Assembly (NCBI GenBank): GCA_035391225.1
Contig: DAOPKN010000004.1
Span: 1-64,000 of the forward strand
From: DAOPKN01 sp035391225
Lineage (GTDB): Bacteria > Thermotogota > Thermotogae > MWEM01
Length of the DNA stretch: 64,000 bases
Direction: 5' to 3'
Shown one piece after another: positions 56,364 through 64,000 of the stretch. The notes under the pieces are model-generated. The model was not told where the DNA came from and did not search any database. It saw only the letters and a program-made list of their open reading frames with translations. A program made the position numbers and the translations under genes. The stretch's first letter is position 1, and each line of letters starts with the position of its first letter.

Positions 56364-58928
56364 GTGAACCCAAAAACTCTCGTTGTCCTGCTCCTGGCGA
56401 TCACTGGTGGGTTTCTTGCTTCTTTGCTTTTTGGCATCCCCGTGGTGCTTCCCTCTCCGGAACAAACGGTGATTCCCAACATTGCCTGGGTGGACGAGGG
56501 GCATAACCGCTTGTACGTGGGGTATTCCAATGGCCGGGTCGGAGTGTGGAACATTGCCACCGGGGTTTTGGAACGCCTGATCTTTGAGCCGGGGCAGCAA
56601 GCACCGGTGTATTCGCTCGAGATATCGGGTGATGGGCTGTACCTTGCCACCGGAGACCAAGACGGGGTGCTGCGCATTTGGACGCTCAAACCCAACATCG
56701 ATCCGTACGGTGATTTCATCCGCGAAAACACCGCGATTTGGGGGTTGACCTTCTCGGAGGATGACCGCTACGTGTTCACGGGGAATGCCGATGGTAGGTT
56801 ACGCAGGTGGGACGTGGCCTCCAAGATCCTGGAAAACGTGTATACCCGCCACCGGCGCACCATAAACAGCGCCGTTTTTTCCCCGGACGGAGCGTACCTG
56901 GCCACGGGCGCGTCGGATAACGCGGTGATCCTGTGGAACGTCCAGAAGGGGGAAATTGAGAAAGACCTCAAGTTCCACACCGATTGGGTCACTTCGCTGG
57001 CTTTCACCCCGAACTCGGAATTCCTGGTGAGTGGTGGCACGGACAAAACCGTGAAACTTTGGGCCGTTCCCCAAGGGTACCTGTTGCGCGATATCGATGT
57101 TTTCGACAGCGAAGTGTGGAGCGTGTGTTTCAAGAACAATGCCGAGATGATCGTGGGGGAGGCGTCCGGGGATTTGAGCTTGTGGAACGTGGAAACCGCG
57201 AAGCAGATTCGACGGGTTCCCGCTGCACATATCGGGGGGATTCGTTCCATTTCGTACGCTCCCAAGACCAACCTCTTTTTCAGTAGCGCGAACGATGGTT
57301 TGGTGCGCATCTGGGATGGAGAGACGCTGAACCTTATCGCTACGCTGGTGTTATCGGCGCATTCCGAGTGGCTCGGGTACATGCCCATGGGCAAGTACGT
57401 GTCCAGTGACAACGCCCTCTCCCGGGGAGATTTCTACGTGCAGGACGGTAAAAGCCAGTTTCCCATTGAGAACTACCTGGATTTCTTGGTGAAGGTTCCC
57501 TACCTTCCCATTGGGGACATCTTTGGGCCGCAGATCGCGCTGGAAGATCCGATCATTACCCCCCGTGACCACGAGTTGACCTTCCACTTGTTGGACGATT
57601 CGCTTTTGGATTCGGCTTCGGAAGGGGAACAGCAAGAAACGTTCAACCAGTTCCGTGCGGATTTCGTCGTGGAATTCGATATCTGGGAACGGAAGCGGGA
57701 TACCGTTTCGGTACGTGCCCAAGATACCTTCGGAAACGAATCCGAAGAGACGTTCCAGGTTCAGTTTGAAGGCTTCCGTTTTTACTTGAAGGAAGCTTTC
57801 CAGGATCTGCAGAAGAACGCATTGCTGTCGCTGGAAGGAATCGATGGCGACGACTTCTTGGTGGCCTTCAACCACACGAAGTACCGCATTCCGAAAAGCC
57901 TTTTGCAGCTGACCCCCTATTCCCCGGAAATCGTGGTGGAGCGGCTCAAACCATTGCCAGCGGAAGGTTCGCGAACCGAAATGGATCGGGCTACGTTTTC
58001 CCTTCGCATCAGCGATATCCTTGGGGTCGAAGCCCTGTCATTGGGTCCTGAGCACTTCGTGCACTACGCCGATCCGGTGAAAAACCTGCAGTTGAACCGG
58101 GAATTCCCGCTTTCCTTCGGCGAAAACCTGTTCACGGTAGTGGCCACCAACGCCGAAGGAATGGCCAGTTCCCAGCAATTTTCCATCGTGCGCGTGGAAT
58201 ACTCACCCCCGCAGATCCAGCTGTCGGCGGTATTGGCCCAAATGCCCACGGGAGAATTCCCGCTTTCTTTCCAGGTTTCCGACGACTTTTTGGTGGACAA
58301 GGTCCGCCTCAACGGGCAGGAACGCCTGGTTGGGCAGAAGCAAGCAACGATCGATTGGCCGGTGCCCATCACGCTGGGGGCAAACACCTTTTCCATTACT
58401 GCGCTGGATCATTTCCACAACAAGGCGCAAGCAACGGTGGAAATCCAGGGGTATGCGCCGCTGTTCTCCGCTGCAGATGGTGTGGCTGTGCGGGCGGACA
58501 ACGGTACAATCGTCCATGTGCTGATGAAGGGGGACGAGCTCACCGCGCATGGCCAGGACAACCTTCGGTACTGGGTACGAATACCCGGGGGGGGCGAGGG
58601 CTGGGTGAGCAAGCGGGAAGTGGTGGCGAGTCCTCCGGATATGTTCGCTCCCGGGCTAATGGATGTGCGTGCCCAGTTGCGAGAGGCATCGATCCTGGTG
58701 ATGGGAATTGCATACGATGACGTGCAGGTAGCGAAGATCTCCGTGGGAGGGCAGCGGGTGGATTCGCTGCGCCCGGTACAGGTTTCGCCATGGAACTACC
58801 TGGCGCGGGATGCTGTGTTTTTCCAATTGGAACTGTTGTACCAGGGGGAAGAACTGTTTCCGTTGGAAGTGCGAGTGGCAGATGGCGTGGGAAACGAAGT
58901 CACGCAACACGTGATTCCCAGGCCGTAG
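56364..58928 (+). CDS. WD40-repeat, Ig-like and SH3-like domain envelope protein
   Basis: 854 residues from GTG 56364. One N-terminal membrane helix (VVLLLAITGGFLASLLFGI) anchors it. Residues ~40-340 hold about seven WD40 repeats (GVLRIWTLK, GRLRRWDVAS, NAVILWNVQKG, KTVKLWAVPQG, GDLSLWNVETA, GLVRIWDGETL). A cadherin/Ig-like region follows (HELTFHLLDDSLLDSASEGE; SPPQIQLSAVLAQMPTGEF, ANTFSITALDHFHNKAQATV), then an SH3-like domain near 715-755 (YWVRIPGGGEGWVSKREVVA) and a last beta domain. It probably scaffolds an assembly outside the inner membrane. No enzyme motif is seen. Confidence 0.88.
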   Translation: MNPKTLVVLLLAITGGFLASLLFGIPVVLPSPEQTVIPNIAWVDEGHNRLYVGYSNGRVGVWNIATGVLERLIFEPGQQAPVYSLEISGDGLYLATGDQDGVLRIWTLKPNIDPYGDFIRENTAIWGLTFSEDDRYVFTGNADGRLRRWDVASKILENVYTRHRRTINSAVFSPDGAYLATGASDNAVILWNVQKGEIEKDLKFHTDWVTSLAFTPNSEFLVSGGTDKTVKLWAVPQGYLLRDIDVFDSEVWSVCFKNNAEMIVGEASGDLSLWNVETAKQIRRVPAAHIGGIRSISYAPKTNLFFSSANDGLVRIWDGETLNLIATLVLSAHSEWLGYMPMGKYVSSDNALSRGDFYVQDGKSQFPIENYLDFLVKVPYLPIGDIFGPQIALEDPIITPRDHELTFHLLDDSLLDSASEGEQQETFNQFRADFVVEFDIWERKRDTVSVRAQDTFGNESEETFQVQFEGFRFYLKEAFQDLQKNALLSLEGIDGDDFLVAFNHTKYRIPKSLLQLTPYSPEIVVERLKPLPAEGSRTEMDRATFSLRISDILGVEALSLGPEHFVHYADPVKNLQLNREFPLSFGENLFTVVATNAEGMASSQQFSIVRVEYSPPQIQLSAVLAQMPTGEFPLSFQVSDDFLVDKVRLNGQERLVGQKQATIDWPVPITLGANTFSITALDHFHNKAQATVEIQGYAPLFSAADGVAVRADNGTIVHVLMKGDELTAHGQDNLRYWVRIPGGGEGWVSKREVVASPPDMFAPGLMDVRAQLREASILVMGIAYDDVQVAKISVGGQRVDSLRPVQVSPWNYLARDAVFFQLELLYQGEELFPLEVRVADGVGNEVTQHVIPRP

Positions 58929-58944
58929 AAAGGAGTGGGGGAAG

Positions 58945-59700
58945 ATGCTGGTTCTGTTTGCATTGCTCGTTGGATTGGTTGTGGGGAGTTTCTTGAACGT
59001 GGTGGTTTACCGGTACGACCAGGGAGGAATGAGCGTGTTCAAGCCGGCGCGCTCGATATGCCCCTCTTGCAAGCACACCCTTGCCTGGTACGACAATATC
59101 CCCGTGTTGAGTTACCTCTTCCTTCGGGGGAAATGCCGGTACTGTGGGCAAAAGATCGCAGCACTCTACCCCTTTGTGGAAAGCCTCACCGCGGGCATCT
59201 TTGTACTCAACGCCCTGGTTTTTGGGTACAGCTGGGAACTGTTGGGGATCTGCATCCTTTCTGCCTCTTTCATTGGCGTGTTCTTCGTGGACTTCCGTAC
59301 CCACACGATTTCCGACGATTTCTCCATCGCAGTGGCAGTAGGGGGCGTGATCATTGCACTGGCTTGGGGGGAATTCTGGTGGCATGCCCTCACCGCAGGC
59401 ATCGTGTTTGCGTTCCTGTGGACCTTGGGATTCTTGGTATCGCGTCTGCGCAAGCGGGAAAGCCTCGGTATGGGTGATGTCTGGATCTTTTCCGCCGCTG
59501 CCTTGGCGCTGGGCCCGTTCCTGGTGAGCATCGCGATCCTTCTTTCCAGCGTGCTGGGGCTGGTGTATGCGCTATTGCACGGCGTGTCTTCCGGGGAAAC
59601 CATCCCTTTTGGTCCTTTCATCGCGCTGGGAACCTACATCACCCTTCTTTGTAGCCCCTTGCTGTTGCCCTTCTTCCAAGGCTTGCTGTTGGTTGTGTAA
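58945..59700 (+). CDS. Prepilin peptidase / N-methyltransferase (PilD family)
   Basis: 251 residues, about eight membrane helices. GSFLNVVVYR, two CxxC pairs of the zinc-binding cytoplasmic loop (CPSCKHTLAWYDNIPVLSYL, CRYCGQKI) and the catalytic aspartates in FVDFRTHTISD and GMGDVWIF. The bacterial motif usually reads IPD; here it is ISD. It cleaves and N-methylates prepilins. It ends the cluster with the pilin-like and WD40 proteins. Confidence 0.95.
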   Translation: MLVLFALLVGLVVGSFLNVVVYRYDQGGMSVFKPARSICPSCKHTLAWYDNIPVLSYLFLRGKCRYCGQKIAALYPFVESLTAGIFVLNALVFGYSWELLGICILSASFIGVFFVDFRTHTISDDFSIAVAVGGVIIALAWGEFWWHALTAGIVFAFLWTLGFLVSRLRKRESLGMGDVWIFSAAALALGPFLVSIAILLSSVLGLVYALLHGVSSGETIPFGPFIALGTYITLLCSPLLLPFFQGLLLVV

Positions 59701-59727
59701 AAGGAAACCCCCTTTTGGGGGGTTTCC
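59701..59727. terminator. Bidirectional terminator between prepilin peptidase and acpP
   Basis: GGAAACCCCC / GGGGGGTTTCC stem around TTTT. On the minus strand it is followed by TTTT. It lies between convergent genes, 1 bp after the peptidase stop codon. Confidence 0.8.
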
Positions 59728-59979
59728 TCAGGCAGATACCCGGAGCTTCTTTTCGATCAATTCCAGGATATCGCCCACGGTTTCCACGTCGGAAAGTTCC
59801 GCATTGTCGATGCGTACCCCCAGTTGCTCCTCCACGTCCATCGTGAGGTCTACGAGTTCGAGCGAGTCGGCACCGATGTCATCGATCAAAGAAGCGGTGG
59901 GAGTCACCACCTCTGGTTCTACGCCCAGGTTTTCCACGATTACCGTTCGTACCTTTTCAAAGAGTTCGTTGTGTCCCAT
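59728..59979 (-). CDS. acpP: Acyl carrier protein
   Basis: 83 residues from ATG 59979 (AGGAGGAG upstream). GADSLELVDLTMDVEEQLG holds the Ser that takes 4'-phosphopantetheine. It is acidic, with the usual four-helix pattern. It is the last gene of the fab operon and overlaps the end of fabD by 23 bp. Confidence 0.97.
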   Translation of the reverse strand: MGHNELFEKVRTVIVENLGVEPEVVTPTASLIDDIGADSLELVDLTMDVEEQLGVRIDNAELSDVETVGDILELIEKKLRVSA

Positions 59980-60907
59980 GTTCTTCTCCTCCTGTTCTTC
60001 CGTTGTTCGGGATGTGTTTGTCGAGTAGCGCGTCGATACGGGAAACGTTCCAGTGGGGCGCACATTTTCGGGCCAACTGCGCAAGAACACTTCCATGGCC
60101 ACATTCCACCACATGGGATTCTCCCGTAGAAGCGATGGTTTGCATGCAGTCCGTCCACAGCACCGGTGCAACCAGTTGTTGGAGCAGGTTCCGCTTGAGC
60201 GAATCCGGATCGCTTTCCTTCTGGCCGTTGACGTTCTGCACGACCGGGAAGCGGGGTACCTGGAAACGGATGGGTTGCAACCCCTGCTCCAGGGTTTTTT
60301 GGGCGGGTTCCATCAGCGGCGAATGGAAAGCGCCACTCACGCGTAACGGCACCACCTTGCGTGCCCCTTGTTTCTCCAGTTGCGTGCACGCCCGGAGCAC
60401 GTCTTGGCGTGGACCACTGATGACCTGCTGTTGCGGAGCGTTGAAGTTGGCAATCACAGCCTCGCCCGTGAGGCGGCAAGCCTGGAAAACCTCTTGCGGC
60501 GAAAGCCCGATCACCGCGGCCATCGTTCCGTCGCTTGCTTGGCATGCTTGTTCCATTGCCTGGGCGCGCAGGCTCACGAGCTGCATTCCCTCTTCGAAGG
60601 AAAAAACCCCTGCCACTGCCATGGCGGTCCACTCGCCAAGCGAATGCCCCGACACCATGTGTGGGGTGCTCCCTTCCCGATCCGTAAGCCACTGGTAGGC
60701 CACCCATTGCGTCAAAAACAGTGCAGGTTGGGTATAGCGGGTCTGGTCGAGAAGCGAAGGATTCCCGTTGATCACCGAGATCCAGTCGATGCCCGTGCAG
60801 GCTTGCGCGCGCTCGTACCACGAACGCATCGCGGGGTAGCCCTGGAGCAATTCCATGCCCATGCCGGGTTTTTGCGAGCCTTGGCCCGGAAACAGAAAAG
60901 TTGCCAT
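59957..60907 (-). CDS. fabD: Malonyl-CoA:ACP transacylase
   Basis: 316 residues. It loads malonyl onto ACP. FLFPGQGSQKPGMGMELL, the nucleophile GHSLGEWTAMAVAG (GHSxG) and catalytic His in VSGAFHSPLMEPA are clear. The ATG overlaps the fabK stop (TAATG). It is a few residues longer than usual at the C-terminus (NNGRTGGEEHGTQRTL), where the reading frame crosses the acpP start. Confidence 0.96.
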   Translation of the reverse strand: MATFLFPGQGSQKPGMGMELLQGYPAMRSWYERAQACTGIDWISVINGNPSLLDQTRYTQPALFLTQWVAYQWLTDREGSTPHMVSGHSLGEWTAMAVAGVFSFEEGMQLVSLRAQAMEQACQASDGTMAAVIGLSPQEVFQACRLTGEAVIANFNAPQQQVISGPRQDVLRACTQLEKQGARKVVPLRVSGAFHSPLMEPAQKTLEQGLQPIRFQVPRFPVVQNVNGQKESDPDSLKRNLLQQLVAPVLWTDCMQTIASTGESHVVECGHGSVLAQLARKCAPHWNVSRIDALLDKHIPNNGRTGGEEHGTQRTL

Positions 60908-61872
60908 TACTCTCCTCCTTGCTTGGTGTTTCCCCGGAAGGGAAGCGATTCCACCAACCGTGGAAGGCTGTGCATCCATTCCGCGATCAGTTCCGAAACG
61001 GGTTGTACCGCGTGGATGAGCCCCGCGCACTGCCCCGCCATGAACAGCCCCTGTTGCACATCTCCTTGCTGGAAAGCCTTGCGCAGGCTCCCCATGAGCA
61101 GTCGTTCCGCCTGTTCCGGGTCCGATTGCTCCAACGCCAGGATCTTGCGCGTGTACGCATTCTTCAACACCCTGGCGGGATGGCCCAGCTTCTCACCGGT
61201 AAGCACAGCGTCCCGGATGCCTGCCTGCACGATGCGCTGCTTGTAGTGGGGATGTGCCTCGCACTCCGCGGTGGCAATCCAGCGCGTTCCCATCTGTACC
61301 CCGGAGGCTCCCAGGCAAAATGCCGCCAGGATACCCCGGGCATCGGCAATTCCTCCCGCTGCGATTACCGGAACGCGCACCTTGTCCACCAAGGCAGGAA
61401 TCAGGGTCATGGTGGTCACCTTTCCCACGTGTCCCCCGCATTCCATCCCTTCCCCGATTAGGGCATGGATACCTTGCTGCTCCAGCCGAAGTCCCAGGTT
61501 TTCCGAGGCCACCACCGCGAGCGTGATGATCCCCCTTTGGTGACACCGCTCCAGCAATTTCCCCGGGTTTCCCGCGCCGAAAATGATCACCGGAACCTGT
61601 TCCTGCAGGCAGACTTCCAATTGCTCTTCCACCTGGGGATTCAGTAACATGAGGTTCACCGCGAAGGGGCGTGTGGTACGTGCACGAAGCTGCTGCACGT
61701 GCTGTTCAAGCTCTTTGGGTGCAAGCCCTCCGGCTCCCAGTGTGCCCAGTCCCCCTGCATTGCTGATGGCCGCTGCAAGAAAGGGAGTTCCCACCCAAGC
61801 CATCCCCCCCTCGAGGAAGGGCGTGGCAATGCCCAGCAACGTGCACACCGGGTTATTCGCAAACGGGTTCAT
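60907..61872 (-). CDS. fabK: Enoyl-ACP reductase II (FabK, FMN-dependent)
   Basis: 321 residues from ATG 61872 (GGGGAGGTT upstream). The TIM-barrel flavoprotein reduces trans-2-enoyl-ACP. GGMAWVGTPFLAAAISNAGG, FAVNLMLLNP, GEGMECGGHVGK (catalytic His) and VPVIAAGGIADARG with GVQMGTRWIATAECEAH are typical of FabK and of the related nitronate monooxygenases; position in the fab operon settles the role. No FabI gene is seen in the window. Confidence 0.95.
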   Translation of the reverse strand: MNPFANNPVCTLLGIATPFLEGGMAWVGTPFLAAAISNAGGLGTLGAGGLAPKELEQHVQQLRARTTRPFAVNLMLLNPQVEEQLEVCLQEQVPVIIFGAGNPGKLLERCHQRGIITLAVVASENLGLRLEQQGIHALIGEGMECGGHVGKVTTMTLIPALVDKVRVPVIAAGGIADARGILAAFCLGASGVQMGTRWIATAECEAHPHYKQRIVQAGIRDAVLTGEKLGHPARVLKNAYTRKILALEQSDPEQAERLLMGSLRKAFQQGDVQQGLFMAGQCAGLIHAVQPVSELIAEWMHSLPRLVESLPFRGNTKQGGE

Positions 61873-62323
61873 GGAGTAACCTCCCCTGTGCATCGCCCAA
61901 CCCGACAAGGAACCGGGCCTGGCTGGTTATTTCCCCCTCCACGGTTGCTTCCCCCTCCAGCCGGAACACCCCCGACTTATGCTCCAGCAATCGAACATCG
62001 TAGACCAAGCGATCGCCGGGAAATGCCGGTTTCTTGAAGCGAGCCCGGTCGATTCCCAGGAGAAGCGGGACACCCTGCATCGTTGCCCGCTCTGCCAGCA
62101 ACAAGATGCCACCCGCCTGGGCCATTCCTTCGAGTTGCAGCACACCCGGGAAAACCGGGTTCCCGGGGAAATGGCCTTGGAAAACCCATTCGCTGTTGCT
62201 CAGGTTCTTGAAGGCACGGATCGTGTCTTGTGTTCGCGCCAGCACCCCATCTACCAGTAAGAAAGGGTAGCGATGGGGAAGGGCTTGCAAAACCAGCTCC
62301 AACTGTTGCGGAATCGGCATCAT
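61853..62323 (-). CDS. fabZ: 3-hydroxyacyl-ACP dehydratase FabZ
   Basis: 156 residues. HRYPFLLVDGV and GHFPGNPVFPGVLQLEGMAQ carry the hot-dog-fold catalytic His and Glu. It starts at ATGATG overlapping the fabF stop (ATGA) and overlaps fabK by 20 bp, so the operon is tightly coupled. Confidence 0.96.
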   Translation of the reverse strand: MMPIPQQLELVLQALPHRYPFLLVDGVLARTQDTIRAFKNLSNSEWVFQGHFPGNPVFPGVLQLEGMAQAGGILLLAERATMQGVPLLLGIDRARFKKPAFPGDRLVYDVRLLEHKSGVFRLEGEATVEGEITSQARFLVGLGDAQGRLLHEPVCE

Positions 62324-63576
62324 CGTGCCCCCTCCCACCCGTTGGGGTTGGCCCGAAACAACACGCAAGCGTTGTGGCCTCCGAAGCCAAACGCGTTCTT
62401 GAGCAAGCGCGTTCCCTGGAGCTTTTCGGTGGTGCGGGGAAGGTACAGGCCCTCGCATTCCGGATCGGGGGTATCGAGGTTGGGCATTCCGTGCACGAAA
62501 CCATTCCGAAGTTGGAGAATCCCCGCGATCAATTCCACGGCCCCCGCGGCTCCCAAAGTGTGTCCCAATAGGGACTTGGTGGATTGGAGGGGAATTTGGG
62601 GCAAAGCGTCTCCAAAAACCTTCCGAAGAGCCCGGATTTCCGATACATCCCCAACCGGGGTACTGGTAGCGTGGCAATTCACCAAATCGATATCCGAGGG
62701 TGCGCAGTTGGCGCTGCCAAGAGCCTGCAGCATGGCCTTCGCCGCTCCACGACCTTCCGGATCGGTTTGAGAAATATGGAAAGCATCTTCACTCATTCCC
62801 CACCCCTCGATCCAGCCATAAATGCGGGCTCCTCGCGCCAAGGCGGAACGTTCGCTTTCGAGAACCAGCACACCTGCGCCTTCTCCCATCACGAAACCAT
62901 CCCGGTGCGTGTCAAAAGGGCGACAAGCTTCCTTCGGTGCATCCCGGCGGGGGGAAAGGGCAGTCATGTTGCCAAAGGCCGCCACCGGCATGGGATCGAT
63001 CACCGCTTCGCTCCCTCCGGCCAGCGCGAAGTCCACCGTGCCGGCTTGCACCATCATGGCGGAAACGATCAACGAATGCAGCGAAGAAGCACAGGCGCTG
63101 ATCACTGAGAAGTTGGGCCCCTTGAGTTGCAGGTCGAGCGCCACAGCGCCGGATGCCATGTCCGCGATCATCATGGGAATCAAGAAAGGGCGCACCGCTT
63201 TCGGACCGCGGGAAAACAGGTTTTGGTACTCGCGGTGGAGGGTTTTGAATCCCCCGATTCCGGAAGAGACGGTCACAGCGGCATCCTCTCGCCATTGCTG
63301 GGACTCCGAAAGCCCTGCATCTGCCACGGCCTGGCGGGCAGCCACGACAGCCAGCTGCAAGAAACGGTCGTAGCGCCGCGCCATCTTGGGGTCCAGGTGG
63401 GCTGACGGATCAAAGTCCTTGATCTCTGCGGCGATCGCCGCGGGATACTCTGCTGCGTCGAATTGCTCGATCCAATCGATGCCGACGCGCATGTTCTTGA
63501 GGTTTTCGAGGTATTGCTCCAGGGAACTGGCGATGGCATTGAGCGTTCCCATGCCCGTTACGGCTACTTTCTCCAT
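62320..63576 (-). CDS. fabF: 3-oxoacyl-ACP synthase II (FabF)
   Basis: 418 residues. It elongates acyl-ACP with malonyl-ACP. Active-site Cys in FSVISACASSLHSL, His in NCHATSTPVGD and KSLLGHTLGAAGAVE (Lys and second His) form the condensing triad. The N-terminus VAVTGMGTLNAIASSLEQYL is typical. The ATG follows a strong SD (AAAAGGAGGATAC). First gene of the fab operon. fabG and fabH are not in the window. Confidence 0.97.
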   Translation of the reverse strand: MEKVAVTGMGTLNAIASSLEQYLENLKNMRVGIDWIEQFDAAEYPAAIAAEIKDFDPSAHLDPKMARRYDRFLQLAVVAARQAVADAGLSESQQWREDAAVTVSSGIGGFKTLHREYQNLFSRGPKAVRPFLIPMMIADMASGAVALDLQLKGPNFSVISACASSLHSLIVSAMMVQAGTVDFALAGGSEAVIDPMPVAAFGNMTALSPRRDAPKEACRPFDTHRDGFVMGEGAGVLVLESERSALARGARIYGWIEGWGMSEDAFHISQTDPEGRGAAKAMLQALGSANCAPSDIDLVNCHATSTPVGDVSEIRALRKVFGDALPQIPLQSTKSLLGHTLGAAGAVELIAGILQLRNGFVHGMPNLDTPDPECEGLYLPRTTEKLQGTRLLKNAFGFGGHNACVLFRANPNGWEGAR

Positions 63577-63610
63577 GTATCCTCCTTTTTTCGTGCAGCA
63601 TTAAGTTTTC

Positions 63611-63623
63611 TGACCATTGGTCA
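63611..63623 (-). promoter_or_regulatory. Candidate repressor operator in front of fabF
   Basis: TGACCAATGGTCA, a perfect 13-base palindrome around its centre. It overlaps a possible -35 (minus-strand TTGTGA) and lies between the TetR gene and the fab operon. TetR-type regulators commonly bind such sites next to their own gene, so this is a likely binding site for the regulator at 63641. The -10 is not convincing. Confidence 0.55.
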
Positions 63624-63640
63624 CAATGCCCAAAAAAAAA

Positions 63641-64000
63641 TCAGCTCTTTTTCGCGTGGGACTCGCCGGAAAGGACATTGCGCGTGAAATCGAAGTACGC
63701 CTCAAGTACCTGGTCGGAGGAATAGGGGGAGAATTCCTGGAAAAAGGCCTCGCGCAGCTCCGAAAGCTGGACCACACCGCAGGTTTGGCACCAGAGAAGG
63801 TTGGCCAAAAGGGCGGGGTCCATGTCGGAACGGATGGAGCCGTCTTTCTGCCCCTCTCGCACCGAGTCCAGCAGGATCTGGAACAATTGGCGGCTTTCAC
63901 GGTACGTGCGGTGGATTTCCCCGTCGGAATGCACCTGGTCGTAGCGCTCCCCCTGGTAATCCACGATGAAAGTGTAGTAGTCTGGGTGCTCCTTTCGGAA
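63641..64000 (-). CDS. TetR-family regulator, C-terminal part (start beyond window edge)
   Basis: Only the last 119 codons are present. The sequence is all helical: KEHPDYYTFIVDYQGE, HRTYRESRQLFQILLDSVRE, GSIRSDMDPALLANLLWCQTCG, ending AYFDFTRNVLSGESHAKKS. This matches the ligand-binding domain of TetR regulators (the D-P-ALLA-LLW segment is typical). The DNA-binding domain is outside. It is on the same strand as the fab operon, 64 bp upstream, with a palindrome between, so it probably controls fatty acid synthesis, perhaps sensing an acyl-CoA or acyl-ACP. Confidence 0.8.
   Translation of the reverse strand, partial: FRKEHPDYYTFIVDYQGERYDQVHSDGEIHRTYRESRQLFQILLDSVREGQKDGSIRSDMDPALLANLLWCQTCGVVQLSELREAFFQEFSPYSSDQVLEAYFDFTRNVLSGESHAKKS

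Noticed and set aside
1..64000. CRISPR arrays, insertion sequences, prophage genes, rRNA genes
   Set aside because: I found no regularly spaced repeats, transposase or integrase motifs, phage structural genes or rRNA sequence in the window.

Overview
This is a gene-dense stretch of a bacterial chromosome with roughly 60 protein genes, one tRNA gene and almost no non-coding space. GC content is moderate to high. The gene set suggests an anaerobic, fermentative, motile diderm: 2-oxoacid:ferredoxin oxidoreductase, lysine 2,3-aminomutase, FabK-type fatty acid synthesis, a GH57 glucan enzyme, carbamate kinase, FliF, CheB, YajC/SecDF, a TolC-like protein, and an SLH/coiled-coil protein with a C-terminal anchor. 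The SLH/coiled-coil protein and an endonuclease V whose N-terminus looks Thermotoga-like point towards Thermotogota or a neighbouring deep-branching anaerobic phylum (Synergistota is another option). I cannot fix the phylum from sequence alone. TTG starts with good Shine-Dalgarno (SD) sequences and extended -10 (TGN-TATAAT) promoters are used throughout.

Layout. 0-6 kb: a truncated LacI regulator (minus), then thrS, ispG and two exported proteins, one a membrane-anchored HExxH metallopeptidase. 6-8.5 kb: an ECF sigma factor, a zinc-motif anti-sigma factor and a secreted RseB/LolA-like protein. 8.5-12.2 kb (minus): HD-GYP phosphodiesterase, cdd, a CorC/HlyC-family protein split by an artificial assembly gap, and rlmH. 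12.3-15.4 kb: rnc, a TolC-like protein, gpmA (minus) and rpmB. 15.8-18.7 kb: two subunits of a 2-oxoacid:ferredoxin oxidoreductase and a FapA-family protein. 18.7-23.8 kb: tRNA-Ser(CGA), yajC-secD-secF, a DUF368 lipid-carrier translocase and an unknown protein. 23.8-29.4 kb (minus): rsfS-fliF-lepA-truA-small membrane protein-endonuclease V. 29.4-31.9 kb (minus): arcC, a degenerate NtrC-like protein and acyP.

32-37.6 kb is the most unusual part. A structured leader resembling a molybdenum-cofactor (Moco) riboswitch precedes a solute-binding protein, a lipoprotein made of four sulfite-oxidase-like (molybdopterin-fold) repeats, and a permease with both transmembrane halves fused in one chain. 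There is no ATPase gene beside it.

37.6-46.6 kb: the other two oxidoreductase subunits, dgkA, cheB, a large lipoprotein that looks like an inactivated clostripain-family peptidase, coaD, kamA with a P-loop partner, and long-form hpf. 46.6-52.6 kb: RNase G behind a probable attenuator, the GH57 enzyme, an Orr-like racemase and the SLH/coiled-coil protein. 52.7-59.7 kb: purine nucleoside phosphorylase, an RlmI-like methyltransferase, prfA, a pilin-like protein, a WD40/SH3 protein and prepilin peptidase. 59.7-64 kb (minus): a TetR regulator (truncated) followed by fabF-fabZ-fabK-fabD-acpP, with a perfect 13-bp palindrome between regulator and operon.

I saw no rRNA, CRISPR array, insertion sequence, prophage or integrase. 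The only direct repeat of note is a 55-bp assembly overlap around a run of Ns.
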